Part shown: one piece after another, positions 36,549-45,439 of the stretch
Layout of the letters: every line of letters starts with the position of its first letter
Position numbering within the stretch: the first letter of the stretch is position 1
Assembly: GCF_900637055.1 (NCBI RefSeq)
Contig: NZ_LR134338.1
Span: 908,501-972,500 of the forward strand
Origin: Brevibacillus brevis
GTDB lineage: Bacteria > Bacillota > Bacilli > Brevibacillales > Brevibacillaceae
DNA: 64,000 bases
Direction of reading: 5' to 3'
Made by a program: the position numbers and the translations under genes
The notes under the pieces: generated by a model
Told to the model about the DNA's origin: nothing
The model's input: the letters and a program-made list of their open reading frames with translations, nothing else
The model's database searches: none

Positions 36549-36767
36549 TTATTTTGCTGGATAGGCTCGGCCGTCCCTACCAAACAACTTACGGACCACG
36601 ACGTAAACTCGAACAGCAAGGTCTGGAAAAACAATAGCAATATGATTCGGCGGAATATTTAGCTGCTTCGATTGCACCAACGCAAACGGAATAAAGCGAT
36701 CGGATAAAACCCTAACTATTGCATTTGTTTCACTCCAAGTAACGACATAGTAAAACGACCTCTCCAT
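36549..36767 (-). CDS. Minus-strand small protein inside the rightward operon
   Basis: 72 residues, beta-rich (FYYVVTWSETNAIVRVL, HIAIVFPDLAVRVYVVVRKLFG). The ATG at 36767 has a perfect AAAGGAGGT 9 bases upstream, so translation is credible although the strand is opposite to its neighbours. It fills the 36545-36864 gap exactly. Function unknown; a regulator or moron gene is possible. Confidence 0.6.
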   Translation of the reverse strand: MERSFYYVVTWSETNAIVRVLSDRFIPFALVQSKQLNIPPNHIAIVFPDLAVRVYVVVRKLFGRDGRAYPAK

Positions 36768-36864
36768 ACGACAACAACCTCCTTTTTCTAGGAGCGTAAC
36801 GCGGGAGGATAGGACAAAAAAACAGGGCACACAAGATCAATTATGTAAAACAGGAGGGGAAACC

Positions 36865-37680
36865 ATGCAAGTTTTAAGCTTGGGGGCAGGGGTACAGAGC
36901 ACGACAATGCTTCTGATGGCAGCACATAGTGAGTTTGATTCCAAACCTGATTTCGCGGTTTTTGCGGATACAGGATGGGAGCCGGCAGGGGTGATGTACC
37001 ACTTCTTTTGGCTCAAGGCAAAAGTGAAAAAGATGGGAATCCCTGTCCATATTGCAACTAGGGGAGATATTCGTGAGGATTTGCTCCGCGCTTCAAAGGA
37101 GCAGTCACGGTCTGTAAACATGCCATTCTTTGTTAAGGGGAGTGACGGCAGAGCATCCATCATTAGGAGGCAATGCACCGAAGAATATAAGATCAATGTT
37201 GTTAACAACAAGATTCGAGAATTGCTTGGATACCAAAAGGGAGAACGGATGAAGCATCAAATCACAAAATGGATGGGGATCAGCACGGACGAATTTCAGC
37301 GAATGAAGCCAGGTCGCCATAAATGGGAGACGATGTACTACCCGTTAATTGAAAAAAATATGAGTCGCGGTGATTGCCTATTATGGATGAACGAGAATGG
37401 ATATCCAAGGCCCCCGAAGTCAAGTTGCATTGGTTGCCCATTTCATAACGATAAGATGTGGCTGGATATGCAGGAAAGTGATCCAGAGTCCTTTCGACAA
37501 GCAGTTGAATTTGAACGAGAAATCCAAAAAAACGGGTTGAGGCAACTGAACAATGTACCTTTCTTGCATCGATCATTGATTCCGCTAGATCAAATTGATT
37601 TCAAGGCTCGATTGGAAGGTAAGCAAATGGATCTAATCAATGATTTCATTAACGAGTGCGAGGGCATGTGCGGTGTTTAA
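36865..37680 (+). CDS. PAPS-reductase-family phage protein
   Basis: 271 residues. The N-terminal SLGAGVQSTTMLL is a PP-loop-like nucleotide site; VFADTGWEPAGVMYHF and RRQCTEEYKI follow. Cysteines in RRQC, SCIGCPFHND and CEGMCGV could bind an Fe-S cluster, as in DndC/PAPS-reductase relatives. Such proteins are common in phages; roles in nucleic-acid sulfur modification or sulfonucleotide chemistry are suspected. No dnd cluster is present. Confidence 0.8.
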   Translation: MQVLSLGAGVQSTTMLLMAAHSEFDSKPDFAVFADTGWEPAGVMYHFFWLKAKVKKMGIPVHIATRGDIREDLLRASKEQSRSVNMPFFVKGSDGRASIIRRQCTEEYKINVVNNKIRELLGYQKGERMKHQITKWMGISTDEFQRMKPGRHKWETMYYPLIEKNMSRGDCLLWMNENGYPRPPKSSCIGCPFHNDKMWLDMQESDPESFRQAVEFEREIQKNGLRQLNNVPFLHRSLIPLDQIDFKARLEGKQMDLINDFINECEGMCGV

Positions 37681-37717
37681 CACCAACATTACGTTTGTAC
37701 TCAGGGAGGGAAAACCG

Positions 37718-38176
37718 TTGAAATCCATCACCATACACCAGCCGTTTGCGACATTGATTGCTCTCGGTGAAAAACGATTCGAAACACGCAGCTGGTCAAC
37801 AAGGTATCGAGGTCCAATAGCGATCCATGCCGCAAAGAAAGTGGACAAGGAGATTTGCTTGGAGGAGCCTTTCCGTAGTGTGTTGGCTAAACACGGATAT
37901 ACGGCTGAAAACCTGCCGGTAGGCGCGGTAGTAGCGACATCCATTCTAGCTGCATGCTACAAAACAAACCCATTCGGGCTATCCGATTATGTGCAGCTGG
38001 TAAGCGATGAAGCAACCAAATCAATCGATGGAAATGAATTTGCATTTGGTGATTATTCTCGTGGCCGTTATGCCTGGGAGATGACCGAAGTCCAGCTATT
38101 AGCCGATCCGGTACCGGCCAAGGGTCAGCAAGGACTCTGGAATTGGGGAGGGAAACAGGATGCAAGCAGGACGTGA
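37718..38176 (+). CDS. ASCH-domain protein
   Basis: 152 residues. KSITIHQPFATLIALGEKRFETRSW is the ASCH signature (PUA-like fold, RNA-binding or nucleotide-related), with a conserved late YAWEMTEVQLL. The start is TTG 37718 behind GGGAGGG; upstream in-frame codons are not initiators with a site. It overlaps the next gene by 17 bases. Confidence 0.85.
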   Translation: MKSITIHQPFATLIALGEKRFETRSWSTRYRGPIAIHAAKKVDKEICLEEPFRSVLAKHGYTAENLPVGAVVATSILAACYKTNPFGLSDYVQLVSDEATKSIDGNEFAFGDYSRGRYAWEMTEVQLLADPVPAKGQQGLWNWGGKQDASRT

Positions 38177-38483
38177 GTTAGACAAGCAGGTGGCAGTGGG
38201 GCTGGGATGGGAAGTCGATGAACACATCGACATTTACCTCAAGGAGGGTGCGTGGCGTGAAATACCTCACTTCTCCACCAAATGGGAAGGCATGGGCGTG
38301 CTGGTGGAGGAAGCGATAAAGAAGCAAGATGTTTACTTGAAATTTGAAGCTGATCCTCATGGATGGTATGAAGCTGGTGCTTGGGACGAACGGGAATGGA
38401 GAAATTATGGACCAATAGCATCTGATTCTGCACCATACGCTATGTGCATAGTTTTCCTAAAGGCTATGAGGATCGCTATTTAA
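38160..38483 (+). CDS. Phage ABA-sandwich domain protein
   Basis: 107 residues. LGWEVDEHIDIYLKEG, FSTKWEGMGVLVEEAIKKQDVYLKFE and SAPYAMCIVFLKA follow the phage ABA-sandwich family (BC1872-like). Function unknown, common in early regions. The start overlaps the ASCH gene end. Confidence 0.75.
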   Translation: MQAGRELDKQVAVGLGWEVDEHIDIYLKEGAWREIPHFSTKWEGMGVLVEEAIKKQDVYLKFEADPHGWYEAGAWDEREWRNYGPIASDSAPYAMCIVFLKAMRIAI

Positions 38484-38520
38484 CATAAGAGGCATAAATC
38501 GAAATTAGGAGGATTGTACG

Positions 38521-39270
38521 ATGAGTGTAAAATTGTATGTTTCCGAAGGACAAAAACGCGTGGAGCTTGAGTTGTCTAAAGCCAATAACCTGCAGGTGTT
38601 AAACATCATTCAGGGGATGTTTGGGTACTTGGGATACGAGCTGAAAGAAGCAGCAAAGCCAATACAGAAAAGCGTGAGCTTTGGACCGATTGTTTCTGAG
38701 CCAGTGACGAAAGGTCAAGCCGCCGTTGAGCTGAAAGATATCCCGAAGGTTATTGCGATGCCGAAAGACTCTGAGGAAGTGGACAAGCAGGTGAAGGGAC
38801 AACGGCAACTGCCATTTATAAATGGCGAACATACTCTATCTCAGTCTCTTGGAGAAAAGTTAGGTCCACTTCTTGGACTGGAAGTGAAAGAAGGCGCGAC
38901 CTGGGTAGATGGATCGGATAATCCTCTTATCGCTAAGGAGAGCCAACCTCATATGGCCATCCCGATTGAAAAGTCACTTATTGATCCAACCAAGGAATAT
39001 CCGAGCATTCGTAACATCAATGGGGAACCGCACTATCAGACGTATGTTTATTGCAAAAATGCAAAATGCGGTCAACGAAAAAAAGTGTTCGTGAAGGAAT
39101 CGCAGTTGTCCGTGTATTGCCCAGCATGCAATACCAAGCATGCCAGACGGGACGCTACGCAAGGAGGATTCCCTGAACAGGACGATTTCGGAAACTACTT
39201 CAAAGCGGATCGTCTTTGGGTGGAGAACCACAAGCCACATCACGAAAGAATCAAAAGCCCGTTGAAATAG
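38521..39270 (+). CDS. Phage protein with zinc ribbon
   Basis: 249 residues. The first 60 residues look like a small alpha-beta domain (KLYVSEGQKRVELEL), followed by a long linker and a C-terminal four-Cys zinc ribbon, VYCKNAKCGQRKKVFV, then VYCPACNTKH (about 184-215). Similar proteins occur in phage early regions. Function unknown. Confidence 0.7.
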   Translation: MSVKLYVSEGQKRVELELSKANNLQVLNIIQGMFGYLGYELKEAAKPIQKSVSFGPIVSEPVTKGQAAVELKDIPKVIAMPKDSEEVDKQVKGQRQLPFINGEHTLSQSLGEKLGPLLGLEVKEGATWVDGSDNPLIAKESQPHMAIPIEKSLIDPTKEYPSIRNINGEPHYQTYVYCKNAKCGQRKKVFVKESQLSVYCPACNTKHARRDATQGGFPEQDDFGNYFKADRLWVENHKPHHERIKSPLK

Positions 39271-39292
39271 CATCATTGTGGAGGTGGTCGGC

Positions 39293-39832
39293 TTGAATCA
39301 AAGACTTGCGGAAGAAGTAACCAAGCTGTCGGCTGAAACTGCGGTTAAGGCAGCGATAGAATTTCTTGAGAAAGAAAAACAAAAGCAGCAGAAAGAGAAA
39401 CGGGATTGGCGGCTACGCAATACCAAGCTCCTCCTAAAGCATTATCGATCATTTGTGAGCCATGTGGAAGGAGCTAAGGAGAAAGTCAAAGTTACTGCCC
39501 ATGATTATGCGGAAGCCATGGAGAGTCTGCACACTCAGGAGTTAGCGCTAGAATCCATCAAGCGAAGCACGCAACGGACGATGGTTATGGTCAAGTTCGT
39601 CCAGAGGATGCTTACTGTATACGAATCGATGTGCTTGACGTCTGAACATCCGGAAGATTGGCGAAGGTATCAAATCATCCATGCCATGTATATCTCTGAT
39701 GAAAAAATGACGGCTGAACAGGTTGCAAAATGTCACTTTATCGAAACGAGAACCGTGTACAGAGACATAAACGAAGCCTCTAAAACCTTGTCCGTACTGG
39801 TTTTTGGAGTGGATGCTATCGAATTCGCCTAA
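39293..39832 (+). CDS. Putative late-gene transcription activator (ArpU/sigma-like)
   Basis: 179 residues, helical. The C-terminus has an HTH of sigma-70 region 4 or ArpU type: MTAEQVAKCHFIETRTVYRDINEA. Position at the end of the early region and immediately before an activator-type promoter with repeats (39833-39887) supports a role in switching on packaging and structural genes. The start is TTG 39293 after GGAGGTG; GTG 39278 is an alternative. Confidence 0.65.
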   Translation: MNQRLAEEVTKLSAETAVKAAIEFLEKEKQKQQKEKRDWRLRNTKLLLKHYRSFVSHVEGAKEKVKVTAHDYAEAMESLHTQELALESIKRSTQRTMVMVKFVQRMLTVYESMCLTSEHPEDWRRYQIIHAMYISDEKMTAEQVAKCHFIETRTVYRDINEASKTLSVLVFGVDAIEFA

Positions 39833-39887
39833 GTCAATTGCACGTCAATTTCGTGTCATTTCGGCGTCAGTCGTTCCGTGATATTAT
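39833..39887 (+). promoter_or_regulatory. Late promoter with four 11-bp activator repeats
   Basis: GTCA occurs at exactly 11-base intervals (39833, 39844, 39855, 39866), with related units GTCAATTGCAC, GTCAATTTCGT, GTCATTTCGGC and GTCAGTCGTTC. A -10 TATTAT lies at 39882-39887, with no -35 consensus where the repeats end. This is the layout of a promoter that needs an activator bound on one face of the helix. Confidence 0.65.
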
Positions 39888-39923
39888 GGTAGCATCGAAA
39901 AATTATAAACAGCGAAACGTGGG

Positions 39924-39951
39924 AGCCATCCGGTCTATCGGGTGGCTTTTT
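39924..39951 (+). terminator. Terminator just inside the late transcript
   Basis: AGCCATCCG pairs with CGGGTGGCT (one G-T pair), loop GTCTAT, then TTTTT. It sits about 30 bases after the expected late start, ahead of all structural genes. Confidence 0.8.
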
Positions 39952-39977
39952 GCATGCATAACTCAAAAACGAAGGTG

Positions 39978-40940
39978 ATGATCGTGGTTATAAACGGACT
40001 AAAATTATCAGAATGGGCAGATCGTTACAGGAAATTGTCCCCCGAATCATCAGTGGAAACAGGTCAATGGCGAACTGATCGCGTCCCCTATCAACGTGAA
40101 ATCCTAGATGCTATTACCGATCAGAGTGTGGAGTCAGTAGTCGTGATGTCATCTGCCATGATGGGCATGACAGAGATGCTGCTAAATGCAATCGGTTATT
40201 ACATGGACAATGATCCTGCCCCCATCATGGTGGTTCAGCCGACATTGGAAATGGCCCAAGCATTTTCAGAGAACCGGCTTGCTCCCATGTTGCGTGATAC
40301 GCAGGTGCTCAGTGACAAACTGGACGATAAGGGCAGCAGAAACACAGTTCTTCATAAAACATTTCATGGTGGACATATCACAATCACTGGAGCAAACTCA
40401 GCATCAAGTTTAGCAAGTCGGCCGATTCGAGTTCTATTGGCAGATGAGATTGATCGTTACCCAATTTCGGCTGAGGGTGACCCTTTATGTATGGCTGAAA
40501 AAAGAACGACAACCTTCCGAGATCGGAAAAAGGTTTATGTCTCTACTCCAACGGGCAAAAGCACTAGTCGAATCGAGAGAGCTTACGAAAACTCTACGAA
40601 AGAACAATGGTGTCTACCATGTCCAGACTGTGACAAGCACCAGCCATTAGAGTGGGGAAGAATTTATGTTGAAGATGCAACCATGGCATGCAAATACTGC
40701 GGTTCGCGGTTCGATGAATCAACATGGAAGACCCGGCAGACGGCAGGGAAATGGATTGCTCGATCTGTTACTCTCAAGGTTCGCGGTTTCCATCTCAACG
40801 AGTTAGCTTCACCATGGAAACGTTGGACGACGATCATAGAGGAATTCCATAAGGCAAAGGAGCAAGCTGAGGTTGGCAACATGGAGCCATTGAAATGGTG
40901 GGTCAATGCAAGCCTTGGAGAAGCCTGGTCAGATCAGTAA
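39978..40940 (+). pseudogene. Truncated, degenerate terminase large subunit copy
   Basis: About 320 residues parallel to the ATPase half of the intact TerL at 41643: LSEWADRYRKLSPESS, VQPTLEMAQAFSENRLAPMLRDT, GGHITITGANSASSLASRPIR, LLADEIDRYP (Walker B). Walker A is degenerate (MSSAMMGMTEM instead of MGSQVGKT), losing the key lysine, and the C-terminal nuclease domain is absent. It may be decaying, or a regulatory paralogue. GTG 39984 is an alternative start. Confidence 0.7.
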
Positions 40941-41064
40941 AATTGCGTGTCAATAGGTACTTCCAGCCTGCCTGATACCATGCGGGTCGATCGAGCCCCG
41001 AAATGCAGCTAGACTCAAAATTTTAAAGTCACTTCCTATTCACTGATCGTTGCTACTACTGAAA

Positions 41065-41127
41065 AAATCGCTTCATCTACTGTCCCGAACTGCATTGGGT
41101 CAAGAAGAGGAAGCGATTTGTTTTTTT
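41065..41127 (+). terminator. Long-loop terminator before terS
   Basis: AAATCGCTTC (41065-41074) pairs perfectly with GAAGCGATTT (41110-41119), then GTTTTTTT. It separates the TerL-like copy from terS, so packaging genes need read-through or another promoter. Confidence 0.8.
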
Positions 41128-41152
41128 ACTTCCGAAAGAAAGGAGAGAACTC

Positions 41153-41662
41153 ATGGATATGATTGTGGGCACACAGCAGCTTGCTGATGTGATCGGAAAA
41201 ACCCCCAAATGGGTAAATACGCTCACCCGGGATGGTGTCCTTGAACAGATCAGCAGAGGAAAATACGATCTAGCCGACAACGTTCAGCGGTACATCAAAT
41301 ACGTGCAGCATCTTAGCGATAATACAGACATCGATTACAACGAAGAAAAAGCGCTGCACGAACGAGCCAAGCGGAAAATTGCTGAGCTTGATCTGGCAGA
41401 AAAAGAATTGTCGCTCATTCAGGTGGATGAAGTAGTTAAGATTATGGAGCGGATGGTCGGTCTATTTAAAGCGCGTTGCCTCACGATTCCATCGAAAGTA
41501 TCTCCGTTGCTCCAATTTGAAACAGAAATGCCGGTAATCGTGGGGATATTGAAAAAAGAGATTAATGAAGCATTGCAAGAACTGGCCGATCACTATACCA
41601 ACTTTGCTGAAAAGGGCACGGTCGAGCCAACTGGTGAAGAGCATGAACCAGAAACATCGTAA
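41153..41662 (+). CDS. Terminase small subunit (Nu1-like)
   Basis: 169 residues. The N-terminal winged HTH MIVGTQQLADVIGKTPKWVNTLTRDGVLE recognises the packaging site; a middle coiled coil (about 60-100, ERAKRKIAELDLAEKEL) and C-terminal helix assemble the oligomer and contact TerL. The pattern follows lambda Nu1. AAAGGAGAG precedes the ATG. TerL overlaps its last 20 bases. Confidence 0.85.
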   Translation: MDMIVGTQQLADVIGKTPKWVNTLTRDGVLEQISRGKYDLADNVQRYIKYVQHLSDNTDIDYNEEKALHERAKRKIAELDLAEKELSLIQVDEVVKIMERMVGLFKARCLTIPSKVSPLLQFETEMPVIVGILKKEINEALQELADHYTNFAEKGTVEPTGEEHEPETS

Positions 41663-43481
41663 GCTTTACCAGGCTATCGCCCAAATCGTTTCTCCTCCAA
41701 CCGATTTGACAATTACTGAGTGGGCAGATGCCTACCGATATCTGTCTCCTGAATCGGCAGCCGAGGCCGGGAAGTACAGAAGCGATCGGGCCCCATATCA
41801 AAAGTGCATGATGGATGCAGTTAGTCATCCAGAAGTGGAAGAAGTCGTTTTCATGATGGGATCACAGGTTGGTAAAACGCTATCCCAAGAAAACATCATC
41901 GGTTACTACATTGATCAAGACCCGTCCCCCATGATGTTGGTTGTCCCCACACTAGATATGGGAAAAAGCTTTTCAAAAGATCGACTAAGCACAATGATAC
42001 GCGATACGCCAGTTCTGACTAAAAAGGTAGCTGATTCGAAAGCCAAAGATTCAGGAAATACCATCTTGCACAAATCATTCCCAGGCGGTCATATCACCAT
42101 TGTGGGTAGTAATTCCCCGGCTTCCCTGGCGAGCCGTCCGATCAGGATATTGCTGGTCGATGAATTAGACCGTTTCGAGGCGACTTCTGAGGGTGACGCG
42201 TTGGACTTGGCAAGAAGACGGACGGCCACTTTCCACAATAGAAAAATTGTAGTTGCTTCTACGCCGACAATTAAGGGCCATTCGCGGATCGAGCAGTTAT
42301 ACAATAACTCTTCGAAAGGTGAATGGCATCTTCCATGTCCGAAGTGTGAGGCACTTCAACCCTTGGAGTGGAATCGGATCATTTTCGATAGCGTATCGAT
42401 GCGCTGCTTGCATTGTGGCTTTGATTCCCCTGAAATCGATTGGAAGAAACAGCAGATTGCCGGAAAAGGTGAATGGATACATGAATTCCCGGAACGAAAA
42501 GTAAAGGGATTCCACATGAACGCGTTAGCGTCTCCATGGACACGCTGGCAAGAAATGATCGATGCCTTTTTGATCGCACAGGAAGAGTTGAAAAAAGGAA
42601 ATCCCGAGCAGATGCAGGTTTTCGTCAATACGTTATTAAGCGAAACATGGGAGGATCGCGGTGATATTCAGGACGAAAACATTCTCCTGGAACGGCGAGA
42701 AAGCTACGATGCAGAACTACCGAACGGCGTTCTCATCCTTACAATGGCAGTCGATACCCAGAATGATCGATTAGAGTACGAAGTTGTCGGCTGGGGCAAA
42801 GAAGAAGAGTCTTGGGGAATCGAAAAAGGAGTTATCTGGGGAAAGCCAGACAATCCGCAAACATGGAGAGAGCTCGATGATAAGCGGGAACGAGTCTGGA
42901 AATTCGCCAATGGTGCGGGACTGATTGTAGCGTGTACCTTTGTTGATTCAGGCGGTCATTACACCGATGAAGTCTATAAATACTGTGGGCAGAGACTCCA
43001 AAGCCGTGTATTCCCCATCAAAGGTGAAGGTGGATCAGGTCTTGAGTTAATCCGGAAGGTCTCCAAAAACAACAAATACAAGATTCCGCTTATCCTCCTT
43101 GGTGTGGATTCAGGAAAAACGACGATCATGCAGCGGTTGCATATCGCGGAACCTGGTCCACACTATTTTCATTTCCCGATTGAGGAGGCACGCGGATATG
43201 ATCAGATTTATTTCAAAGGTCTTGTTTCTGAGCGGCAAGTGTTTCGGAAAAAGAACGGCCAAACCGTCATGGTTTGGGAAAATGTCGCCAAAGACAAGAG
43301 GAATGAGCCGCTGGATTTACGGGTCTATGGTCTCGCCGCGTTGCGTTTGCTGAAACCAGACTATGAAGCACTCGAAAAACGCTTGCGAGAAACTGATCCT
43401 CCCGTAAAACATACAGCTGCAGCAAAACAAATATCAGGTCAGCAAGCAAAGCAGCTCGTCAAGCGCTCAAAACTTTGGTGA
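41643..43481 (+). CDS. Terminase large subunit (GpA type)
   Basis: 612 residues. Packaging ATPase: FMMGSQVGKTLSQ (Walker A), LLVDELDRFE (Walker B), a zinc ribbon CPKCEALQ...CLHCGF and a nuclease half with MAVDTQNDRLEYEV (catalytic Asp) and FVDSGGHYTDEV. This is the lambda gpA family, which makes cohesive ends. The start overlaps terS and has GGTGAAGAG in front. Confidence 0.95.
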   Translation: MNQKHRKLYQAIAQIVSPPTDLTITEWADAYRYLSPESAAEAGKYRSDRAPYQKCMMDAVSHPEVEEVVFMMGSQVGKTLSQENIIGYYIDQDPSPMMLVVPTLDMGKSFSKDRLSTMIRDTPVLTKKVADSKAKDSGNTILHKSFPGGHITIVGSNSPASLASRPIRILLVDELDRFEATSEGDALDLARRRTATFHNRKIVVASTPTIKGHSRIEQLYNNSSKGEWHLPCPKCEALQPLEWNRIIFDSVSMRCLHCGFDSPEIDWKKQQIAGKGEWIHEFPERKVKGFHMNALASPWTRWQEMIDAFLIAQEELKKGNPEQMQVFVNTLLSETWEDRGDIQDENILLERRESYDAELPNGVLILTMAVDTQNDRLEYEVVGWGKEEESWGIEKGVIWGKPDNPQTWRELDDKRERVWKFANGAGLIVACTFVDSGGHYTDEVYKYCGQRLQSRVFPIKGEGGSGLELIRKVSKNNKYKIPLILLGVDSGKTTIMQRLHIAEPGPHYFHFPIEEARGYDQIYFKGLVSERQVFRKKNGQTVMVWENVAKDKRNEPLDLRVYGLAALRLLKPDYEALEKRLRETDPPVKHTAAAKQISGQQAKQLVKRSKLW

Positions 43482-43494
43482 GGGGGTGTAGGAT

Positions 43495-43770
43495 TTGACT
43501 TATGATCCACAGCAGCAGAAAAGGATACAAGATGAATTAGAAATTGTTAAGGACCGCCTGAGTAAATACTACGAGGCAGAGACAGCCATTTTGACAGGCG
43601 CACAGGAGTACCGGATCGGGTCCAGGAATTTGCGTCGCGGCGACTTGAAACTCATTAAGGATGAGATCGAGAAGCTACAAGATCGGAAAAACGAACTGGA
43701 AAATGCACTAACAACGGGTGAGAGTCCATCAAAGCGTAAGGCATTTCGAGTCATCTATCGAGACTTGTAA
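43495..43770 (+). CDS. Small head-completion protein (gpW-like/DUF6148-like)
   Basis: 91 residues, helical coiled coil (LEIVKDRLSKYYEAETAILTG, LKLIKDEIEKLQDRKNELENA), at the position of lambda gpW between TerL and portal. The start is TTG 43495 after GGGGGTGTAGG. It probably stabilises the portal-DNA complex. Confidence 0.7.
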   Translation: MTYDPQQQKRIQDELEIVKDRLSKYYEAETAILTGAQEYRIGSRNLRRGDLKLIKDEIEKLQDRKNELENALTTGESPSKRKAFRVIYRDL

Positions 43771-43786
43771 GGGGGGTGAGTAATTT

Positions 43787-45439
43787 GTGAAGTTCATAGA
43801 CAAAACAATTGAATGGATATCACCAACTATGGCGTTAAAGCGAGAAGTGAATCGCGCAAAGCTATCGGCATTTCGGAAGGCTACGAATAGTGGTTATTCG
43901 AATAACGGGGCCAGTCGGAGAAAAAACTCAATGAAAGGCTGGCACAGCGATAGCAAAAGTCCGCAAGAGGACATCGGGCAAAACCTTGCTGTGCTACGTG
44001 AACGTAGCCGTGACCTTTACATGGGTGGCGGACTTGCTACAGGGGCCATAAAGAAGAATCAGTCAAACATCGTCGGTTCGGGACTCACACTCAAATGTCA
44101 ACTCAATTACCGGATGCTTGGCATTACGGCAGAACAGGCAAAAGAGTGGGAAGATCGTACAAAATTCGAATTTAACCTTTGGGCATCATCCAAGATCGAT
44201 AACACCGGGCTGAATGACTTCTACGATGCACAACGGATCATGTTGACCGGATGGCTGCTGAACGGTGATTCCCTTGCTGTTATGAAATATGCGGATGCCG
44301 CAGAGCGGCTAAATCCGTATCGTATGCGGCTCCACCTCATTGAAGGGGACAGGCTCAACAATCCGAATCATACGCAAGGATACTCGCCAATCCTTACTAC
44401 CGAGGGGTTCTCACCGTCAGAATATGTGGAGCTATCAGATGGCCGTACTATCCGAAATGGAATCGAGACAGACCCGAATGGTAAAGTGATCGCTTACTGG
44501 ATAAGCAATAAACACCCAAACAGTACGATTCCACAAGGGCATATAACACAATGGGCGCGCGTTGAGGCACAGAATCCGGTTTCCGGATTACCTAACGTGC
44601 TTTTTGTGATGGATGCGGAGAGGGCAGAGCAATATCGCGGTGTACCGTATCTTGCACCTGTCATCGAGCAAGTCAAACAAATGGACCGTTATGCCGAGGC
44701 AGAGATTGCAGCGGCGATCATCAATAGTTTTTTCGCTGCCTTTATTACAAGAAAAGAGGGAGCAAAAAACGAGATACCATTTACCAATCCCATTCCTGAA
44801 AGTGAGCAATTGAAACTGTCGCCAGAGGAACGGCTCTCCAGTTACGAGTTGGGGCCGGGAACCATCAACATGTTGGCAGAAGGCGAGGAAGTGACCTTTG
44901 GCGATCCTACGCATCCGAATGCTGGCTTTGATTCGTTTACAAAGACCATGGCGCAGTTAGCAGGCGCGGCGTTGGACATGCCGTATGAAGTGTTGCTTTC
45001 GGTATTCAACAGTAGCTATTCAGCGAGTCGAGCTGCACTCTTGCAAGCGTGGAGATCCTTCCGGGACCGCCGTGATTGGTTCTCTCATGATTTCTGTCAG
45101 CCGACCTACGAGACGTGGTTGTTTGAAGCCGTGGCAACTGGACGTATTAAGGCACCTGGATTCTTTAGCGATCCGGTTATGCGAAAGCTATGGAGCCAAG
45201 CTATTTGGATTGGACCGAGTCCTGGTCAAATCGACCCTGAGAAAGAAGTAGATGCTGCCGTGAAGCGAATCAACAACGGATTTAGCACGCACGAACGGGA
45301 AACGGCGGAGCTCACAGGGATGGATTGGGATAGCAATATTGACGTGCTGACGCGCGAGTGGGAGGCACGTCGTGATCTGCCGCAAGCACATATTCCGGGC
45401 ATGAAAGGAGGTGACAAACAAAATGCCAAAACGGATTGA
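43787..45439 (+). CDS. Phage portal protein (lambda gpB family)
   Basis: 550 residues. SPQEDIGQNLAVLRERSRDLYMGGGLATGAIKKNQSNIVGSGL region (about 65-107), LNGDSLAVMKYAD and the downstream DMPYEVLLSVFNSSYSASRAALLQAW are lambda-type portal features. It forms the dodecameric ring for DNA passage. The GTG start lies 6 bases after GGGGGGTGAG. Its end overlaps the protease gene. Confidence 0.93.
   Translation: MKFIDKTIEWISPTMALKREVNRAKLSAFRKATNSGYSNNGASRRKNSMKGWHSDSKSPQEDIGQNLAVLRERSRDLYMGGGLATGAIKKNQSNIVGSGLTLKCQLNYRMLGITAEQAKEWEDRTKFEFNLWASSKIDNTGLNDFYDAQRIMLTGWLLNGDSLAVMKYADAAERLNPYRMRLHLIEGDRLNNPNHTQGYSPILTTEGFSPSEYVELSDGRTIRNGIETDPNGKVIAYWISNKHPNSTIPQGHITQWARVEAQNPVSGLPNVLFVMDAERAEQYRGVPYLAPVIEQVKQMDRYAEAEIAAAIINSFFAAFITRKEGAKNEIPFTNPIPESEQLKLSPEERLSSYELGPGTINMLAEGEEVTFGDPTHPNAGFDSFTKTMAQLAGAALDMPYEVLLSVFNSSYSASRAALLQAWRSFRDRRDWFSHDFCQPTYETWLFEAVATGRIKAPGFFSDPVMRKLWSQAIWIGPSPGQIDPEKEVDAAVKRINNGFSTHERETAELTGMDWDSNIDVLTREWEARRDLPQAHIPGMKGGDKQNAKTD

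Noticed and set aside
39978..40940. Reading the first TerL-like frame as the active terminase
   Set aside because: It lacks the Walker A lysine and the nuclease domain; the complete protein at 41643 is the better candidate.
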